This document shows, piece after piece, positions 21,184 to 32,395 of a stretch of DNA of 64,000 nucleotides. Position 1 is the first letter of the stretch, and each line of letters starts with the position of its first letter. The notes under the pieces were generated by a model. It had not been told where the DNA came from. It worked only from the letters and a program-made list of their open reading frames with translations, and made no database searches. Both the position numbers and the translations under genes were made by a program. The stretch is from assembly GCA_037176845.1 (NCBI GenBank), contig JAYKXP010000126.1, positions 1-64,000 on the forward strand, read 5' to 3'. The DNA is from Paramarasmius palmivorus. Its lineage: Eukaryota; Basidiomycota; Agaricomycetes; Agaricales; Marasmiaceae.

Positions 21184-22132
21184 TCATACAGTATTGTATA
21201 TCTCCTCCCATCGAGGTAGTCCGTTCAAAGCCTGTCTTATTTTTCCGATCGAAAGCCCGAAATTAACAAACCTAAATTTATTCTGGCTTCGACAATAGTC
21301 CATCGCAAATTCAAAAGCCGGCATCGAAGGTGAGAATGCGAGCAACGACTTGAGAGTTGCGATTGATTCTCTTTCGATTTTGGTCGAAGGCTCCATGTCT
21401 TCCAAAGTCGTTTTGAAAGATCGCAGTTGGTCTTCCCACTGCGTTTTGTAAAGCATCTGCAATAGAGCATCAAAGATTAGTTCAGAGCCAGACAAAGTCA
21501 TGGTGAGACTTACATATGTGCAAATAGCCCGAGGGGTGCTATATTTCAACTCATTGACAACCTGCCGTGTAGAAAATTCCATCGTCGAACGGACTATCAT
21601 ATCGATATCTCGCATGTCCGAGTGAAGAATTTTGTACGGAATTGATTGAAGAGCAGCTTCCGGGGTTCGTTGAGCAAGAGTACTGTTCCAGGCAATTGAA
21701 TCAGCAACCAACGCCACACCCTGACGATTCGGAGTTATAGGAATCTCACTGAATAGCCTCTTTACACGCCAATCCAGCGAACGAATTTCCATACTTATCT
21801 GCGGTCCTCTCAAATGTCAACACGTCATGGATCCTTAGTGTTGAGAGGTCCGGGAACTCTCTATTGTGGCTGAATCGGAGCAAGAGCTCAAGAAGGTCTC
21901 CATCCTCTGAGAGATCGATGACATCCTCTGGGTCATGGGATACGATATTTGCTGAGGGAAAGGCGGTATTGAACACTTCTAGGTTCTTTGTATGAGATCC
22001 CAAACGCTTTCCATCCGAAGATCGGAGGATAATGTCGATTGAAAGGGTACATTCGTCGACTGTCAATGGGAGGTTGTAAGTAGTGAGTGGTACTGATGAT
22101 GATGAAGCCTCACCTGGGCAAGGAGTGGCCAT
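21184..22132 (-). CDS. BTB/POZ domain protein (3 exons)
   Basis: Exons on the minus strand are 21750-22132, 21514-21682 and 21184-21456, in frame (274 residues). The BTB core starts at about residue 26: ECTLSIDIILRSSDGKRLGS, then HTKNLEVFNTAF, DLLELLLRFSHNREFPD and RTADKYGNSFAGLACKEAI. The C-terminal helical half continues with SIPYKILHSDMRDIDMIVRS and ends RWEEIYNTV. It is the best full-length reference for the simple one-BTB form in this window. The frameshifted relative at 60589-61501 is its closest paralogue. It probably mediates protein-protein contacts; the partner is unknown. Confidence 0.85.
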
Positions 22133-22918
22133 GAGTCTCGATGATGGGTGTTAGAAGGCAAGAAAGACCTCGTGGGAGGTTGAATGAAGCCTCATGTTCA
22201 TTACGATCACATTTAGACGCTGAAGGCGTCTAACTTGAGTTTGATCCTTGATTGGCCTTCTGTGCTTATTTATTATCTTTGTATCCCACTGCGTGGAGAA
22301 GAGCCTTTGTGATAACACAACGAATTGTCCTGTGGTACGTTCAACCGCACAAGAGCCCGGAAAAGTCACACCGGTACATTTGCCAGTCATCTTTTCAAGT
22401 TGCTGCCATCGATGTATATCCTCTGGTTGTCTCGACAAGAGCAGAATGATCCTGATGCGATACTATGAATATAGGTGAAGTTGTGGGAGTCGGTCTTATG
22501 TAGCGCTACCACACACAAACGGATATGGTACTGTTTTCAGGGTTAGGTACTCCGGCGCCGACTTGAGTTCGGAGTGCTCATACTCAACAGGTAACTCACA
22601 AAATAACCTGTGCACGCCGATCCTGTTGATACAACTCTGTAGCTGTTAGGATCATCAACTCGCCACTCATTCCTATTTGCGTTAGGATGGTGGCAAGAAT
22701 CAATGTTTCGAAAAGAAATTGGCTTTGATGAGCCGACGTGAGAATTCCTAGGTTGGCATAACGATACTTGGGTCCGGACAAGGCAAAAAGATATATTAAT
22801 GGTGGTCTAATGCCGTATAGAAGCACTCACCATCCCCGTGCCTTGCGTCATGAGCGGTATATGTGCTCTACACCACGCAGAGTGAGACAGGCGGAGTGAG
22901 AGGGACAGAGGCGAGGCG
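22133..22918. other. No recognisable gene
   Basis: This is the region between the BTB start and the retrotransposon. A 76-codon minus-strand frame (22596-22826) has hydrophobic character but no domain I know. Confidence 0.4.
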
Positions 22919-22923
22919 GGCCA

Positions 22924-23410
22924 TGTTGAACACATGACCGTGTATCAGTATGCGTGCTATGCACGACACTCGCGTCTGTGGTCAATCCTAGATGACAAGA
23001 GAGAGTTTACCATACTATCTCATGGAACGGGCAGAAGCACTTATACCTAACCAATAGTATGCTGTATTTATAAGGACTATTCAGTATAATCGTCAGACTA
23101 GCTTCTGTACTTACAAACGTATGTATTACTGCTCACTAAGAGCATTCAGTAGTCTTACCAAGACTTCACATACTTACTCATACGCATTCTCACTTATGTA
23201 GTGTAGATTATCTAGTATAGAGTAAGTAACAGTATATAAGGCTTACCTGTAATTGTTTATAGCCTTAGTTTAATCTCATACGATTAACTACCTCGCCTAA
23301 CAAGCATCTATCAAGTTCTACGCAAGTATAACTCTCAAAGCCCCAACAATGTGAGTTGAGACACATATTAACCACTGCGCACCGTCCCGGTTCTCGCTGC
23401 TCTCTCAATA
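22924..23410 (+). repeat. 5' LTR (487 bp)
   Basis: Begins TGTTGAACACATGACC and ends CTCTCTCAATA. Same length as the 3' LTR at 31445-31931, and I found no difference when reading them side by side. TATTTATAAGG (about 23065) is a plausible TATA region. Confidence 0.93.
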
Positions 23411-23422
23411 GGTTATGGGCCC
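23411..23422 (+). promoter_or_regulatory. Primer-binding site, copia-type tRNA-iMet half
   Basis: GGTTATGGGCCC directly follows the LTR. It is complementary to the anticodon arm of initiator tRNA-Met (GGGCCCATAACC). Drosophila copia uses this internal half-tRNA priming rather than the tRNA 3' end. Confidence 0.75.
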
Positions 23423-24298
23423 CGATGACAAGTTGGTCACCGTCAACACTTTGAAACTATTCTGGTGTAGATCGGGTCTTCTATGTCAAGCGGACTCATA
23501 TCCGAGTTTACTTGCTAGAAGTTTCATGTGTAGCCGACGCCTTAACTGGCAAGAGGCCAAGACCACATGACAAGTACCGATGTGCTTCCATGGGTTAAGG
23601 GTTTCACTTTTTATTCTTTTGTTCAACCCCTGTAATGTCTGAAAAATAAAGTTACCTTACTTACAGACTTCCACTTCCTTTCTCGGATTAGTATCGCCCT
23701 TATATTGGCTTTACTTTCCGATAGAAGTAACGAACTGTTGGGCCTATTTCCTTAACTGGAACATGGTTTTAGTCCATCAGGCACTCGTGGATTCTATTGA
23801 ATTCCACAGAACCTGAGGTTGGCATTATGCCCACAACTGCGTTACTAGTTGTAGAATTACACATAAAGTATACCCAAGTTAGCGCCATCATGCTATAGGG
23901 TTACTTTATTAGAATACATATGCTCCAAATTTGTAGTTAGCATATATAGAAACTCTCCAGCCACACTAAGTCCTTTAAACGCTATCCCGGGAAGACAGAA
24001 AGACTTTTAGCGCTCGCTTTGTCTTGTGACATGGGGTAAGCACTTCGGTGTGTAACCATGATCCGAGGGATTGCTGATCGCAGCTTTAAGTCCGGTATGT
24101 TCCTGATTAGCTTTCTTTATGTGGCTGGTTTCATTTCGATCAGTCCGGGTGATGAGACCGGATGATCAGTAGGAAGTAGGAAATACACCAGAATAACTTT
24201 ATGCGTTGACTGGTTGACAAACTGTTGTCGAGTTCTATACCCTGCTGATTGTTGATTCTGCAATTTTTGCTAATCATCAATTAATAGACTCAATAACA
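23423..24298 (+). other. Retrotransposon leader
   Basis: About 0.88 kb of untranslated sequence lies between the primer site and the gag start. No conserved frame was seen. It presumably contains packaging signals. Confidence 0.6.
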
Positions 24299-27200
24299 AT
24301 GTCGACTCAATCTGGAAGCCAAGGTTCTCAAATTCCCTCTACTCGCATTAGGCCTGCAGACGCCAACACCTACTTCAATGTCCGAGCCTCTGGACATAGT
24401 GGTCGAGAATGGGTGAATGTCTGGCCTCAGGCAGGCGATGCAATGCCTACCTTTAATGCAGTAATGGAAACGGACAAATCTGGCGGCATGGATCATATTC
24501 CTATTTTCATGGGCCAGGAATGGAAAACCTGGAAAAGTCAAGTTGAATCCGTCCTCTATCTAAAGAAGGCTCATGCAGCCTTAACAGAGGAAGAGCCTGA
24601 CTCAAAGGCCGACGGAGATCAACGTAAACAATGGAAAGAAGCGAATATGACCTGTATAGGTTTATTTATGGCAAAGCTGGCTGCTAATATGCATCACCTC
24701 ATTGATCGTGCCTCAGCAAAGAAAACATGGGAAAAACTTTTATCCATGTTTGATAAGGCCGACAATGCGGTTGTCTTTATGTATTTTACGACTATGACAC
24801 ATGTCAAAACAGCAATCGGGGGAAATCCAATCCCAGGAGCTATGACGATTCAGGAATGTGCAAACAAATTGGAGGAAAATAAATTTCCATTATCTGCAAA
24901 AATCATCGCACATATCCTACTTGCATCCCTTCCCGAAGATACGGAATGGAACGCAATCCGAAGTCGGCTCTTTCACAACCCCGATGCAACGTTTACCTTC
25001 GATGCCTTTTTCACTGAAATTACCCTGGAATGGAATCGACGAAATGGATATGCCGATTATTCGGTTAATTCCGCACAGATCTATTCCAATAATGCACGGG
25101 TCTCCGGCATCAATCATTATGCCGGACATCAGCCCCAATGGCAAACTATGCATAGAAATAATGGTCGACGAAATTATGCCGGAAAGAAAAATAACCGTCA
25201 AAATAATCGACCAAACCAGGGGAATAATAACAATCGAGGTAGACAGCAACAACAGCAGCAGCAGAAGCCAAAACAAAACAATAATGGACAACAGCAGCAA
25301 CAAGGAAACAATAATAATCCCAAGAAGGGAAAATCCAAGAAGGGTAAAGGCAAAAAGCCACAAGCTATGGCTTACATGGCCCACATAGTTGATGATGTAT
25401 CCCAACTAGCCATTACCCCAGATGCACAACCAATTGCATCGACATCGCGCGCAGGGGGGAATAGATCGCCTTCGCCATTAGACGAAAATGTGATCATATC
25501 TCCACCCAATAATCGATTCAATTCTCGAGGATCAGCTCGAGGGTTGTTACATCCAACCGGATCACTCGTATGCGCAATGCCGGATTACCCCGGCGATTAT
25601 GAAAAACTTGGAGAAGAAGTTAGCAAAATGTGGTACACACGTGTCTATTCAGACGCGAATCTTAAAATGATGCAGAGGTACAACACAGAGTTCATAACAC
25701 TTGAACAATTCTGTGAAGACATGGATAATTTCCAAGTCTTAATACAGCACAAGCGACGACTTTTATACACAATCGCTTCCAATAAAGGCTTTCTCGATAA
25801 TCCTGCATTCAAAAACTTCATGAAGCAGTACGAGCTATTTGCCTCCACAAATCTTGTACCTCCATTGCATGCTCCACATCGCACTCCTGCTGCTTTATGT
25901 CCAGAATGGTGCAAAAAATGTTCATACGGTCTAGATGCACATACAAATTATATGGGCAACGGCATATACGCTATGGCCGATTGGTCCTTATCCGAAGAGC
26001 ATAAATATCGTTGGACTTATAGCATGGATTATCAAGGCACAATATATGCCCAAGAGCAAGAAATTGCTAACTCCATGCAAAATAAAGAAGTCCTAATGGC
26101 CTTAACAGCCAATGCCTTCGCAGATGACAAACTCTCGAAATATTTCGAGAATTATATTGGCGAAGAATTACATCGTCACAAGTCATCAATGTGCAAAGAA
26201 GACTGCGATGAATGCAGCAAAGGATTACCAGAGGGATATTCATATTCCGGTTTTGGCATATACCGAAAACCCGGATATTATGAAGTACCTACGGATGAAG
26301 GAACTATGATCCGGTACCCACATGAATACAGTTTGGGGGATGCCCCTATTCTGTTCGAAGATCAAAAAATGCCTCAAGATCTGACGCCACCGGTAACTAC
26401 ACCGCCGGAAGAGCGCAGGTTGATCTTCTGTGAAACGTGTATATCAAATCACACGTTACAACACTGGGCATTTAGTCACCCTACATGCAAACCTCTGTTA
26501 CCTTTTGCTTTCTCTATAGATTGGGATGGCAAATACCTCATAAACCCAAAACGTCGCAATGTTATACATGCACGAAAAATAACGGGTAGAGATATTCCAT
26601 CACCAAATTCATCAGCACCAAGTCCACCACAGTCAAATGACGAGTCTCATGATAATCCATCACCAAGCAGCGCTCCTCCATCACCAGCTGCTACATCATC
26701 TGACTTATCATCACCAAAGACTGGTGTGACAACCTATATACAAGCCGCACAAAAAGGAAAAGGGAAACAACAACCAGCCAAATATTTTGGCAAATACGAG
26801 CAGTTTGATCAAGTCATCAGAGACTTAAGAGTAGGAGCAAGAAATGGCTCCATAATATGTCGAGACATCATCAGGGATATTTATCATACAACACCATCCG
26901 GAGAATTACTCCATGATGATGCCTTCAACGCAATCGACAACTACATGCTCGGATTTAATAATTATCCACGTCTCAAAGCGGTGGGAAGGGATCCCAAATT
27001 ACACAAAGGATTCTACCACCTCAGTGAATCATCTATTGCACATCAGGTGAAAGGCAGGGCGCCTATCGTTAATAAACCACAGGGAAAAGATAAAAAGACA
27101 AACATCTGTGCATTCCATTCGGAAGGACACTCAGATGGCGAGTTATGTTCCCAAGAAGAAAGGGACTCTACTCGTATTTCTACCTGTGTTAACGAATCAC

Positions 27201-30200
27201 TACGAGACAAATCCCTTTTCCAACAAAAAACTACATTGGTACCGACTGCAAAAGAATTCAAGCCAAGGCTTGATTTACTCATTGGTAAGAAACCACTGAC
27301 ATCATCTCCAGAACCGAAGCCAGTTATTATTCGGTCACAAATACCAAGACCGAGTAATCCGGTTAAATCAGTCATTTCCAATTCTGGAATGATTCGAAGT
27401 GTCACGGTCCATTCTAAGGACCAACGACCAATTTTTTCCAAACCGGAATCCTCGGATTCTAATGTAGCATATCCACATGCTATTACTGGTTTTTATGACA
27501 GACCACATCCATCAAGTGACGATACAGCAAAGGATATGCTTCGTCAGAAAGAAGAGCAAGATCGCAACACGCGAAACTTGTCTTACACCAGGAGAGGAAG
27601 GGGAAGAGGTCATAGGACCATCTCCAACCCAAGTGGCAGAAACCGACGTGCTAGTCGATCTCCATCTCCAGGTGATTTCGACCTTGATGATGCTGGATGG
27701 GATAATATTTCAGGAGAGCCAAGTTATCATTGGTATGTGCCAGAGAATCTCAATCCATCTATTATTGACTACTTTATTCAGAACAAATCTAACATGCGAC
27801 GCAAAATAGGACTTGATATACACAAGCCTATAAATAGTAATGAATGTATATTAGCCTATATGGCATGCTCGCACATGTTCTGTACTTGTAGTAACAAAAA
27901 TTCAGATGATTGGATACTTGATACTGGTGCAACAGACCATATAAGTCCACATGAAAGCGACTTTATTGAGCTTCATGAAATCTCACCTAAAATAATAGGG
28001 GGAGTAACAGGACATGCAAAGATAACTAAGGCAGGTACCGTCTTAATCAGACATACCAATTCAGAAAACGAAACGCATGAAATAAAGTTATATCCGGTGT
28101 ATTATAACCCAAAGCAAGCACATCGATTATTTGCTGGTGAAAAATATGTAAAACAAGGATATGATATCCAAATATCTTCACCAGAAACTTCTATTGTTAG
28201 TCGTAAAAGCGGAAAAACCTTCCTTTCATTATTTATGAAGGAAAATATACCATTTATATGGTTAAGTACTGTGATAGCAAAATCATCACAGGGAATATCC
28301 GCATTTAACGCTAACATCATTGATCCAGTCATAATACATAACAGACATGGACACGCTTCTCATCAAGCGTTATCCAGATGTCAAGCCGCATGTAAAGGTT
28401 TTTCGACGAAATATTCACAATCGTCGACTGTTAAAATTTGCCAAGGATGTACCTATGGGGGTACTACTAAGGCAACTTATACAGAATCCACTAAAAGGTC
28501 CAAAGAAAAGTTGCAATTATTGCACATGGACTTAATCGAATTTCCTACATATTCATATAATCATTATAAATATGCTCTAAATGTCTTTGATGATCATACC
28601 TCTTTTGGATGGTCATTCAATCAAAAGACCAAAACGGAACTTGAAACGCTCAATAATTTTAAATTCCTACATAAACTCGTTGAACGAGAAACAGGAATAA
28701 AGTTACTCGCTATCCGTACAGATCACGGTGGTGAATTCTTCGGAGCAGCGTTCCGCAATTACTTAAAAGAGCATGGAATTCGATCAGAAAATTCTGCACC
28801 ACATGAACATGAACAAGCAGGTAGAATTGAGCGATTTAATCGCACAATACGTGAAAAAGCAGAAAAACTTAGGTTTCAAGCTTGTCTACCTGAATCATGG
28901 TGGCAATTCGCTATGGATACTGCAGTACATCTGTACAATCGTACTCCAATAAAGCGATTAAAGTGGATAACACCCCTTGAAGCGTATCAAGGGAAGAAAC
29001 CAGACGTATCATATTTCCGAACCTTTGGATGTACCGCGTACGTACATATACCAAAGGAGATACGTAAAAATAAACTTTCACCGAAAGCAGAACAAATGAT
29101 CTTCTTAGGCTATGAGCCAGGATCGAAAGCTTATCGGTTCATGCGGAACGATCAGAGGATCTTTATCGGATCAAATGCTAAGTTTGATGAACTACATTTT
29201 CCGAGATGTCCTCAAACTGGAAATAATGATAGAACTTTTATCGCCCCTTCAGCTGCATCAATTCCTTTAAATAACGACCAAAATCCAGGTAATGATCAAG
29301 GTGATGACGATCACAATGATCAACGACCTGAACAAGATCGGAATAGCGAGCAACCCGATCAACAAAGAGATAAAACTCCCGCTCAAGAACCACAAACTCA
29401 AAGACCTGAGTTCGAACAGGGTTCTAGCAATAATCCCATTATTCAGAATCGTTCTTTCGCTAGTCAACGAGCTGAAACATCTTCCCCACGAAGAACCTTC
29501 AATCCTCCTCCAATCCCACCATTACAACGTCCACAAAGACAACGTAATATGCCGAAACGACCTGGTGACGCAATGGAAGGAGAAACAATTAAAGAAAGAT
29601 TGTCCCATCGTACATATGCAGGATTAGGACATCATGGGTTTAAGGGCAAAAATAAACGTCCTTATAAAGATATTACTCAGGATGGTAATAATACTAGGTC
29701 AAATAAGGGTAAAGATAAAGCATCTTCGGATAATACTCCTGAAGAACGCCCTTATAACCATCCTTGGGAAGATGATACACAGATGAATTTCGCTTCACTT
29801 CAGGAGCAAGGGGGAGTAAAATATCTCGATGCATTAATTGCATTTCAAATGGATATGGAGAAAGACGATGACTATGACAATGTTCGTTCATGGTCATACA
29901 AAGATGTCTTAAAGCGATCTTCATCCGAACAAAAGAAATGGCAAGCAGCATGTGAAGATGAATTAAAATCTTTACGTGAACGGGATGTATTTGAAGTGGT
30001 AGATTTACCACATGGTCGTAAATCCATCAAGTCACGATGGGTATTTGACGTCAAAACCGATGGGAGATTTAAGGCTCGACTAGTAGCCAAAGGCTTCTCT
30101 CAGGTACAAGGAATTGATTATCACGAGTTGTTCTCTCCAGTAGTTCGGTTCGAAACAGCCCGAACTCTATTCGCTCTAGCTGCACTCGAAGATTGGGATA

Positions 30201-31420
30201 TTGAGGCACTAGATGTCAAGACAGCTTTTCTTTATGGCGAGCTTGACAAAGAGATATATATGGAACAACCAGAAGGATTTGTGACTAATCCTAGAAAAGT
30301 GTGGCGATTACGCAAAGCACTTTACGGTCTCAAACAGGCATCATTATCCTGGTGGAGACAATGCACGAAATCCATGAAAAAGTTAGGATTTAAACGTTGC
30401 ATAAAAGATGCTGGCGTATACTACTACAGAGAGGGCTCTGATATAATTATCGCTCTCATCTATGTAGATGATGCTATATTCATGGGTTCCAATCGTACCC
30501 TCTTAAAGAAAAAGAAAAACGAATTTATGGATATATGGGAATGCAGAGATCTTGGTGAAATAAAAGAGTTCCTACGCATGAAAGTCACACGGGACAGATC
30601 TAAGCGAATATTATCGCTAGATCAATGTGACTATCTAGAAAAAATTCTCAAGCGGTTCAACATGCTTAACTGCAAAACTGCTAAAACACCTTTACCTAGT
30701 GGTTATAAACCAGAGGTGTATCAAGGAACATGTACACCAGAAAATCGATCTCGCTATCAATCCATAATAGGATCACTCCTTTATCTTACACTTGGAACAC
30801 GCCCAGATATTACCTATGCGGTAATAAAGATGTCTCAATTCGGAACTAATCCATCCGAAGATCATCTTAAAAAGGCAATTTACATCTGCCGTTATCTTCA
30901 AGGCACAAGGAAATATAAACTTACCTATAATGGTAAATCCAATGCTGGTTTTATAGCATATGCCGATTCAGATTGGGCATCTGATAAATCCCGGATATCG
31001 CACGAAGGCTATCTAATTAAACTAGCCGATGCACCGGTGATTTGGGTTTCAAGGAGACAAAAATCGATTGCTACGTCATCAACAGAAGCCGAATACATGG
31101 CAATGTCGAATGCGTCAAAACAAATTCGATGGATTCAATTATTATTCTCTGAACTTGGTTATACCCTAACCAAAATACCATTACTTGGTGACAATCAAGG
31201 AGCCATATTTATATCTGGCAATGAAGTCACTGAACAAAGAACTAAACACGTTGATATATCCTATCATAAGATCAACGAGTACATCGAAGAAGGTTTCATT
31301 GAAGTCTTCTATGTTTCAACAGATGAACAACCAGCAGATCTCTTAACGAAGAATCTTGGTTGGATCAAGTTCTTTAAATTCAGAGAACATTTAGGCATTC
31401 GATTCGAATCACAAGTTTAA
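24299..31420 (+). CDS. Ty1/copia Gag-Pol polyprotein (2373 aa)
   Basis: A single frame carries a UBN2-type gag (about residues 60-260; MDHIPIFMGQEWKTWKSQVE, ASLPEDTEWNAIRSRLF), then a basic Q/N/K-rich stretch (about 270-360). A spacer of roughly 850 residues follows, then a protease with WILDTGATDH (about 1205). Integrase has an HHCC finger (about 1345-1380) and D,D,E (LLHMDLIEF, RTDHGGEF, RIERFNRT). Reverse transcriptase has KARLVAKGFSQ and YVDD (about 2054), and RNase H has YADSDWASD and STEAEYMA. Most copia polyproteins are about 1300-1500 residues, so the spacer is the oddity. It carries two related motifs (CPEWCKKCSYGLDAH..GNGIYAM and CKEDCDECSKGL..GFGIYRK), a third Cys cluster (CETCISNHT) and no classic CCHC knuckle. 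No frameshift separates gag from pol. Confidence 0.95.
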   Translation: MSTQSGSQGSQIPSTRIRPADANTYFNVRASGHSGREWVNVWPQAGDAMPTFNAVMETDKSGGMDHIPIFMGQEWKTWKSQVESVLYLKKAHAALTEEEPDSKADGDQRKQWKEANMTCIGLFMAKLAANMHHLIDRASAKKTWEKLLSMFDKADNAVVFMYFTTMTHVKTAIGGNPIPGAMTIQECANKLEENKFPLSAKIIAHILLASLPEDTEWNAIRSRLFHNPDATFTFDAFFTEITLEWNRRNGYADYSVNSAQIYSNNARVSGINHYAGHQPQWQTMHRNNGRRNYAGKKNNRQNNRPNQGNNNNRGRQQQQQQQKPKQNNNGQQQQQGNNNNPKKGKSKKGKGKKPQAMAYMAHIVDDVSQLAITPDAQPIASTSRAGGNRSPSPLDENVIISPPNNRFNSRGSARGLLHPTGSLVCAMPDYPGDYEKLGEEVSKMWYTRVYSDANLKMMQRYNTEFITLEQFCEDMDNFQVLIQHKRRLLYTIASNKGFLDNPAFKNFMKQYELFASTNLVPPLHAPHRTPAALCPEWCKKCSYGLDAHTNYMGNGIYAMADWSLSEEHKYRWTYSMDYQGTIYAQEQEIANSMQNKEVLMALTANAFADDKLSKYFENYIGEELHRHKSSMCKEDCDECSKGLPEGYSYSGFGIYRKPGYYEVPTDEGTMIRYPHEYSLGDAPILFEDQKMPQDLTPPVTTPPEERRLIFCETCISNHTLQHWAFSHPTCKPLLPFAFSIDWDGKYLINPKRRNVIHARKITGRDIPSPNSSAPSPPQSNDESHDNPSPSSAPPSPAATSSDLSSPKTGVTTYIQAAQKGKGKQQPAKYFGKYEQFDQVIRDLRVGARNGSIICRDIIRDIYHTTPSGELLHDDAFNAIDNYMLGFNNYPRLKAVGRDPKLHKGFYHLSESSIAHQVKGRAPIVNKPQGKDKKTNICAFHSEGHSDGELCSQEERDSTRISTCVNESLRDKSLFQQKTTLVPTAKEFKPRLDLLIGKKPLTSSPEPKPVIIRSQIPRPSNPVKSVISNSGMIRSVTVHSKDQRPIFSKPESSDSNVAYPHAITGFYDRPHPSSDDTAKDMLRQKEEQDRNTRNLSYTRRGRGRGHRTISNPSGRNRRASRSPSPGDFDLDDAGWDNISGEPSYHWYVPENLNPSIIDYFIQNKSNMRRKIGLDIHKPINSNECILAYMACSHMFCTCSNKNSDDWILDTGATDHISPHESDFIELHEISPKIIGGVTGHAKITKAGTVLIRHTNSENETHEIKLYPVYYNPKQAHRLFAGEKYVKQGYDIQISSPETSIVSRKSGKTFLSLFMKENIPFIWLSTVIAKSSQGISAFNANIIDPVIIHNRHGHASHQALSRCQAACKGFSTKYSQSSTVKICQGCTYGGTTKATYTESTKRSKEKLQLLHMDLIEFPTYSYNHYKYALNVFDDHTSFGWSFNQKTKTELETLNNFKFLHKLVERETGIKLLAIRTDHGGEFFGAAFRNYLKEHGIRSENSAPHEHEQAGRIERFNRTIREKAEKLRFQACLPESWWQFAMDTAVHLYNRTPIKRLKWITPLEAYQGKKPDVSYFRTFGCTAYVHIPKEIRKNKLSPKAEQMIFLGYEPGSKAYRFMRNDQRIFIGSNAKFDELHFPRCPQTGNNDRTFIAPSAASIPLNNDQNPGNDQGDDDHNDQRPEQDRNSEQPDQQRDKTPAQEPQTQRPEFEQGSSNNPIIQNRSFASQRAETSSPRRTFNPPPIPPLQRPQRQRNMPKRPGDAMEGETIKERLSHRTYAGLGHHGFKGKNKRPYKDITQDGNNTRSNKGKDKASSDNTPEERPYNHPWEDDTQMNFASLQEQGGVKYLDALIAFQMDMEKDDDYDNVRSWSYKDVLKRSSSEQKKWQAACEDELKSLRERDVFEVVDLPHGRKSIKSRWVFDVKTDGRFKARLVAKGFSQVQGIDYHELFSPVVRFETARTLFALAALEDWDIEALDVKTAFLYGELDKEIYMEQPEGFVTNPRKVWRLRKALYGLKQASLSWWRQCTKSMKKLGFKRCIKDAGVYYYREGSDIIIALIYVDDAIFMGSNRTLLKKKKNEFMDIWECRDLGEIKEFLRMKVTRDRSKRILSLDQCDYLEKILKRFNMLNCKTAKTPLPSGYKPEVYQGTCTPENRSRYQSIIGSLLYLTLGTRPDITYAVIKMSQFGTNPSEDHLKKAIYICRYLQGTRKYKLTYNGKSNAGFIAYADSDWASDKSRISHEGYLIKLADAPVIWVSRRQKSIATSSTEAEYMAMSNASKQIRWIQLLFSELGYTLTKIPLLGDNQGAIFISGNEVTEQRTKHVDISYHKINEYIEEGFIEVFYVSTDEQPADLLTKNLGWIKFFKFREHLGIRFESQV

Positions 31421-31444
31421 TCCCACAAACTTAGTGAGGGGGAG

Positions 31445-31931
31445 TGTTGAACACATGACCGTGTATCAGTATGCGTGCTATGCACGACACTCGCGTCTGT
31501 GGTCAATCCTAGATGACAAGAGAGAGTTTACCATACTATCTCATGGAACGGGCAGAAGCACTTATACCTAACCAATAGTATGCTGTATTTATAAGGACTA
31601 TTCAGTATAATCGTCAGACTAGCTTCTGTACTTACAAACGTATGTATTACTGCTCACTAAGAGCATTCAGTAGTCTTACCAAGACTTCACATACTTACTC
31701 ATACGCATTCTCACTTATGTAGTGTAGATTATCTAGTATAGAGTAAGTAACAGTATATAAGGCTTACCTGTAATTGTTTATAGCCTTAGTTTAATCTCAT
31801 ACGATTAACTACCTCGCCTAACAAGCATCTATCAAGTTCTACGCAAGTATAACTCTCAAAGCCCCAACAATGTGAGTTGAGACACATATTAACCACTGCG
31901 CACCGTCCCGGTTCTCGCTGCTCTCTCAATA
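31445..31931 (+). repeat. 3' LTR (487 bp)
   Basis: Direct repeat of 22924-23410. Begins TGTTGAAC right after the polypurine tract and ends CTCTCTCAATA, followed by the GGCCA duplication. Confidence 0.93.
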
Positions 31932-31936
31932 GGCCA

Positions 31937-32395
31937 CACTGCGAAAAGCGATACGCAATAGTTGGCCATGAGCACCGCCACATATTAATCCGTGAACGGG
32001 AGACTATGAGCCGGTGGCGCCCGGTGAAGACCCTTCGCTTCCAGACTCGGAAAAATGAGCTCCAGCTTTGATAATTTGTTGATGATCAGTTACGGACACT
32101 CAAGCCGGATGCCATTTTCCCTGCAACGACTTGAGTAGTCGTAATAGTCCCCAAGTTGAATAAGCTGTTCTTAAACTTTGAAGGCCAAAGGCGATCTACG
32201 CGGACAAGTACCTTATTAGCGCTTGGGTTCCATTCCCATCGAAACGGACATTTTGACAGCCTACATCTAGTAAGGTGATTAATCATAACGTAAAATTCTT
32301 CCGTTGACACGACAATTGTTTGTGACAATAGAGTTCACGCAGTATTTAAACACAAGGGTCGCAACGCGAAACGTTGACTGACTCTCCCAGGTACG
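31937..32395. other. Intergenic / promoter of the next gene
   Basis: No gene seen. The end (about 32341-32395) is a plausible leader for the membrane protein starting at 32396, with TATTTAAA at 32343. Confidence 0.4.

Larger units (their letters stand above)
22919..31936 (+). mobile_element. Complete Ty1/copia LTR retrotransposon with target duplication
   Basis: The element proper is 22924-31931, bounded by GGCCA on both sides (22919-22923 and 31932-31936). Order: LTR, primer site, leader of about 0.9 kb, gag-pol frame, polypurine tract (GTGAGGGGGAG, 31434-31444), LTR. Domain order protease, integrase, reverse transcriptase, RNase H defines Ty1/copia (Pseudoviridae-type). LTRs look identical and the frame is open throughout, so insertion must be recent and the copy may still be active. 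Confidence 0.95.

Noticed and set aside
24290..30090. Long antisense and alternate-frame ORFs inside the retrotransposon (for example 24917-25405 and 24858-25388)
   Set aside because: They mirror the repetitive Q/N/K-rich gag codons and lie wholly inside the sense gag-pol frame.
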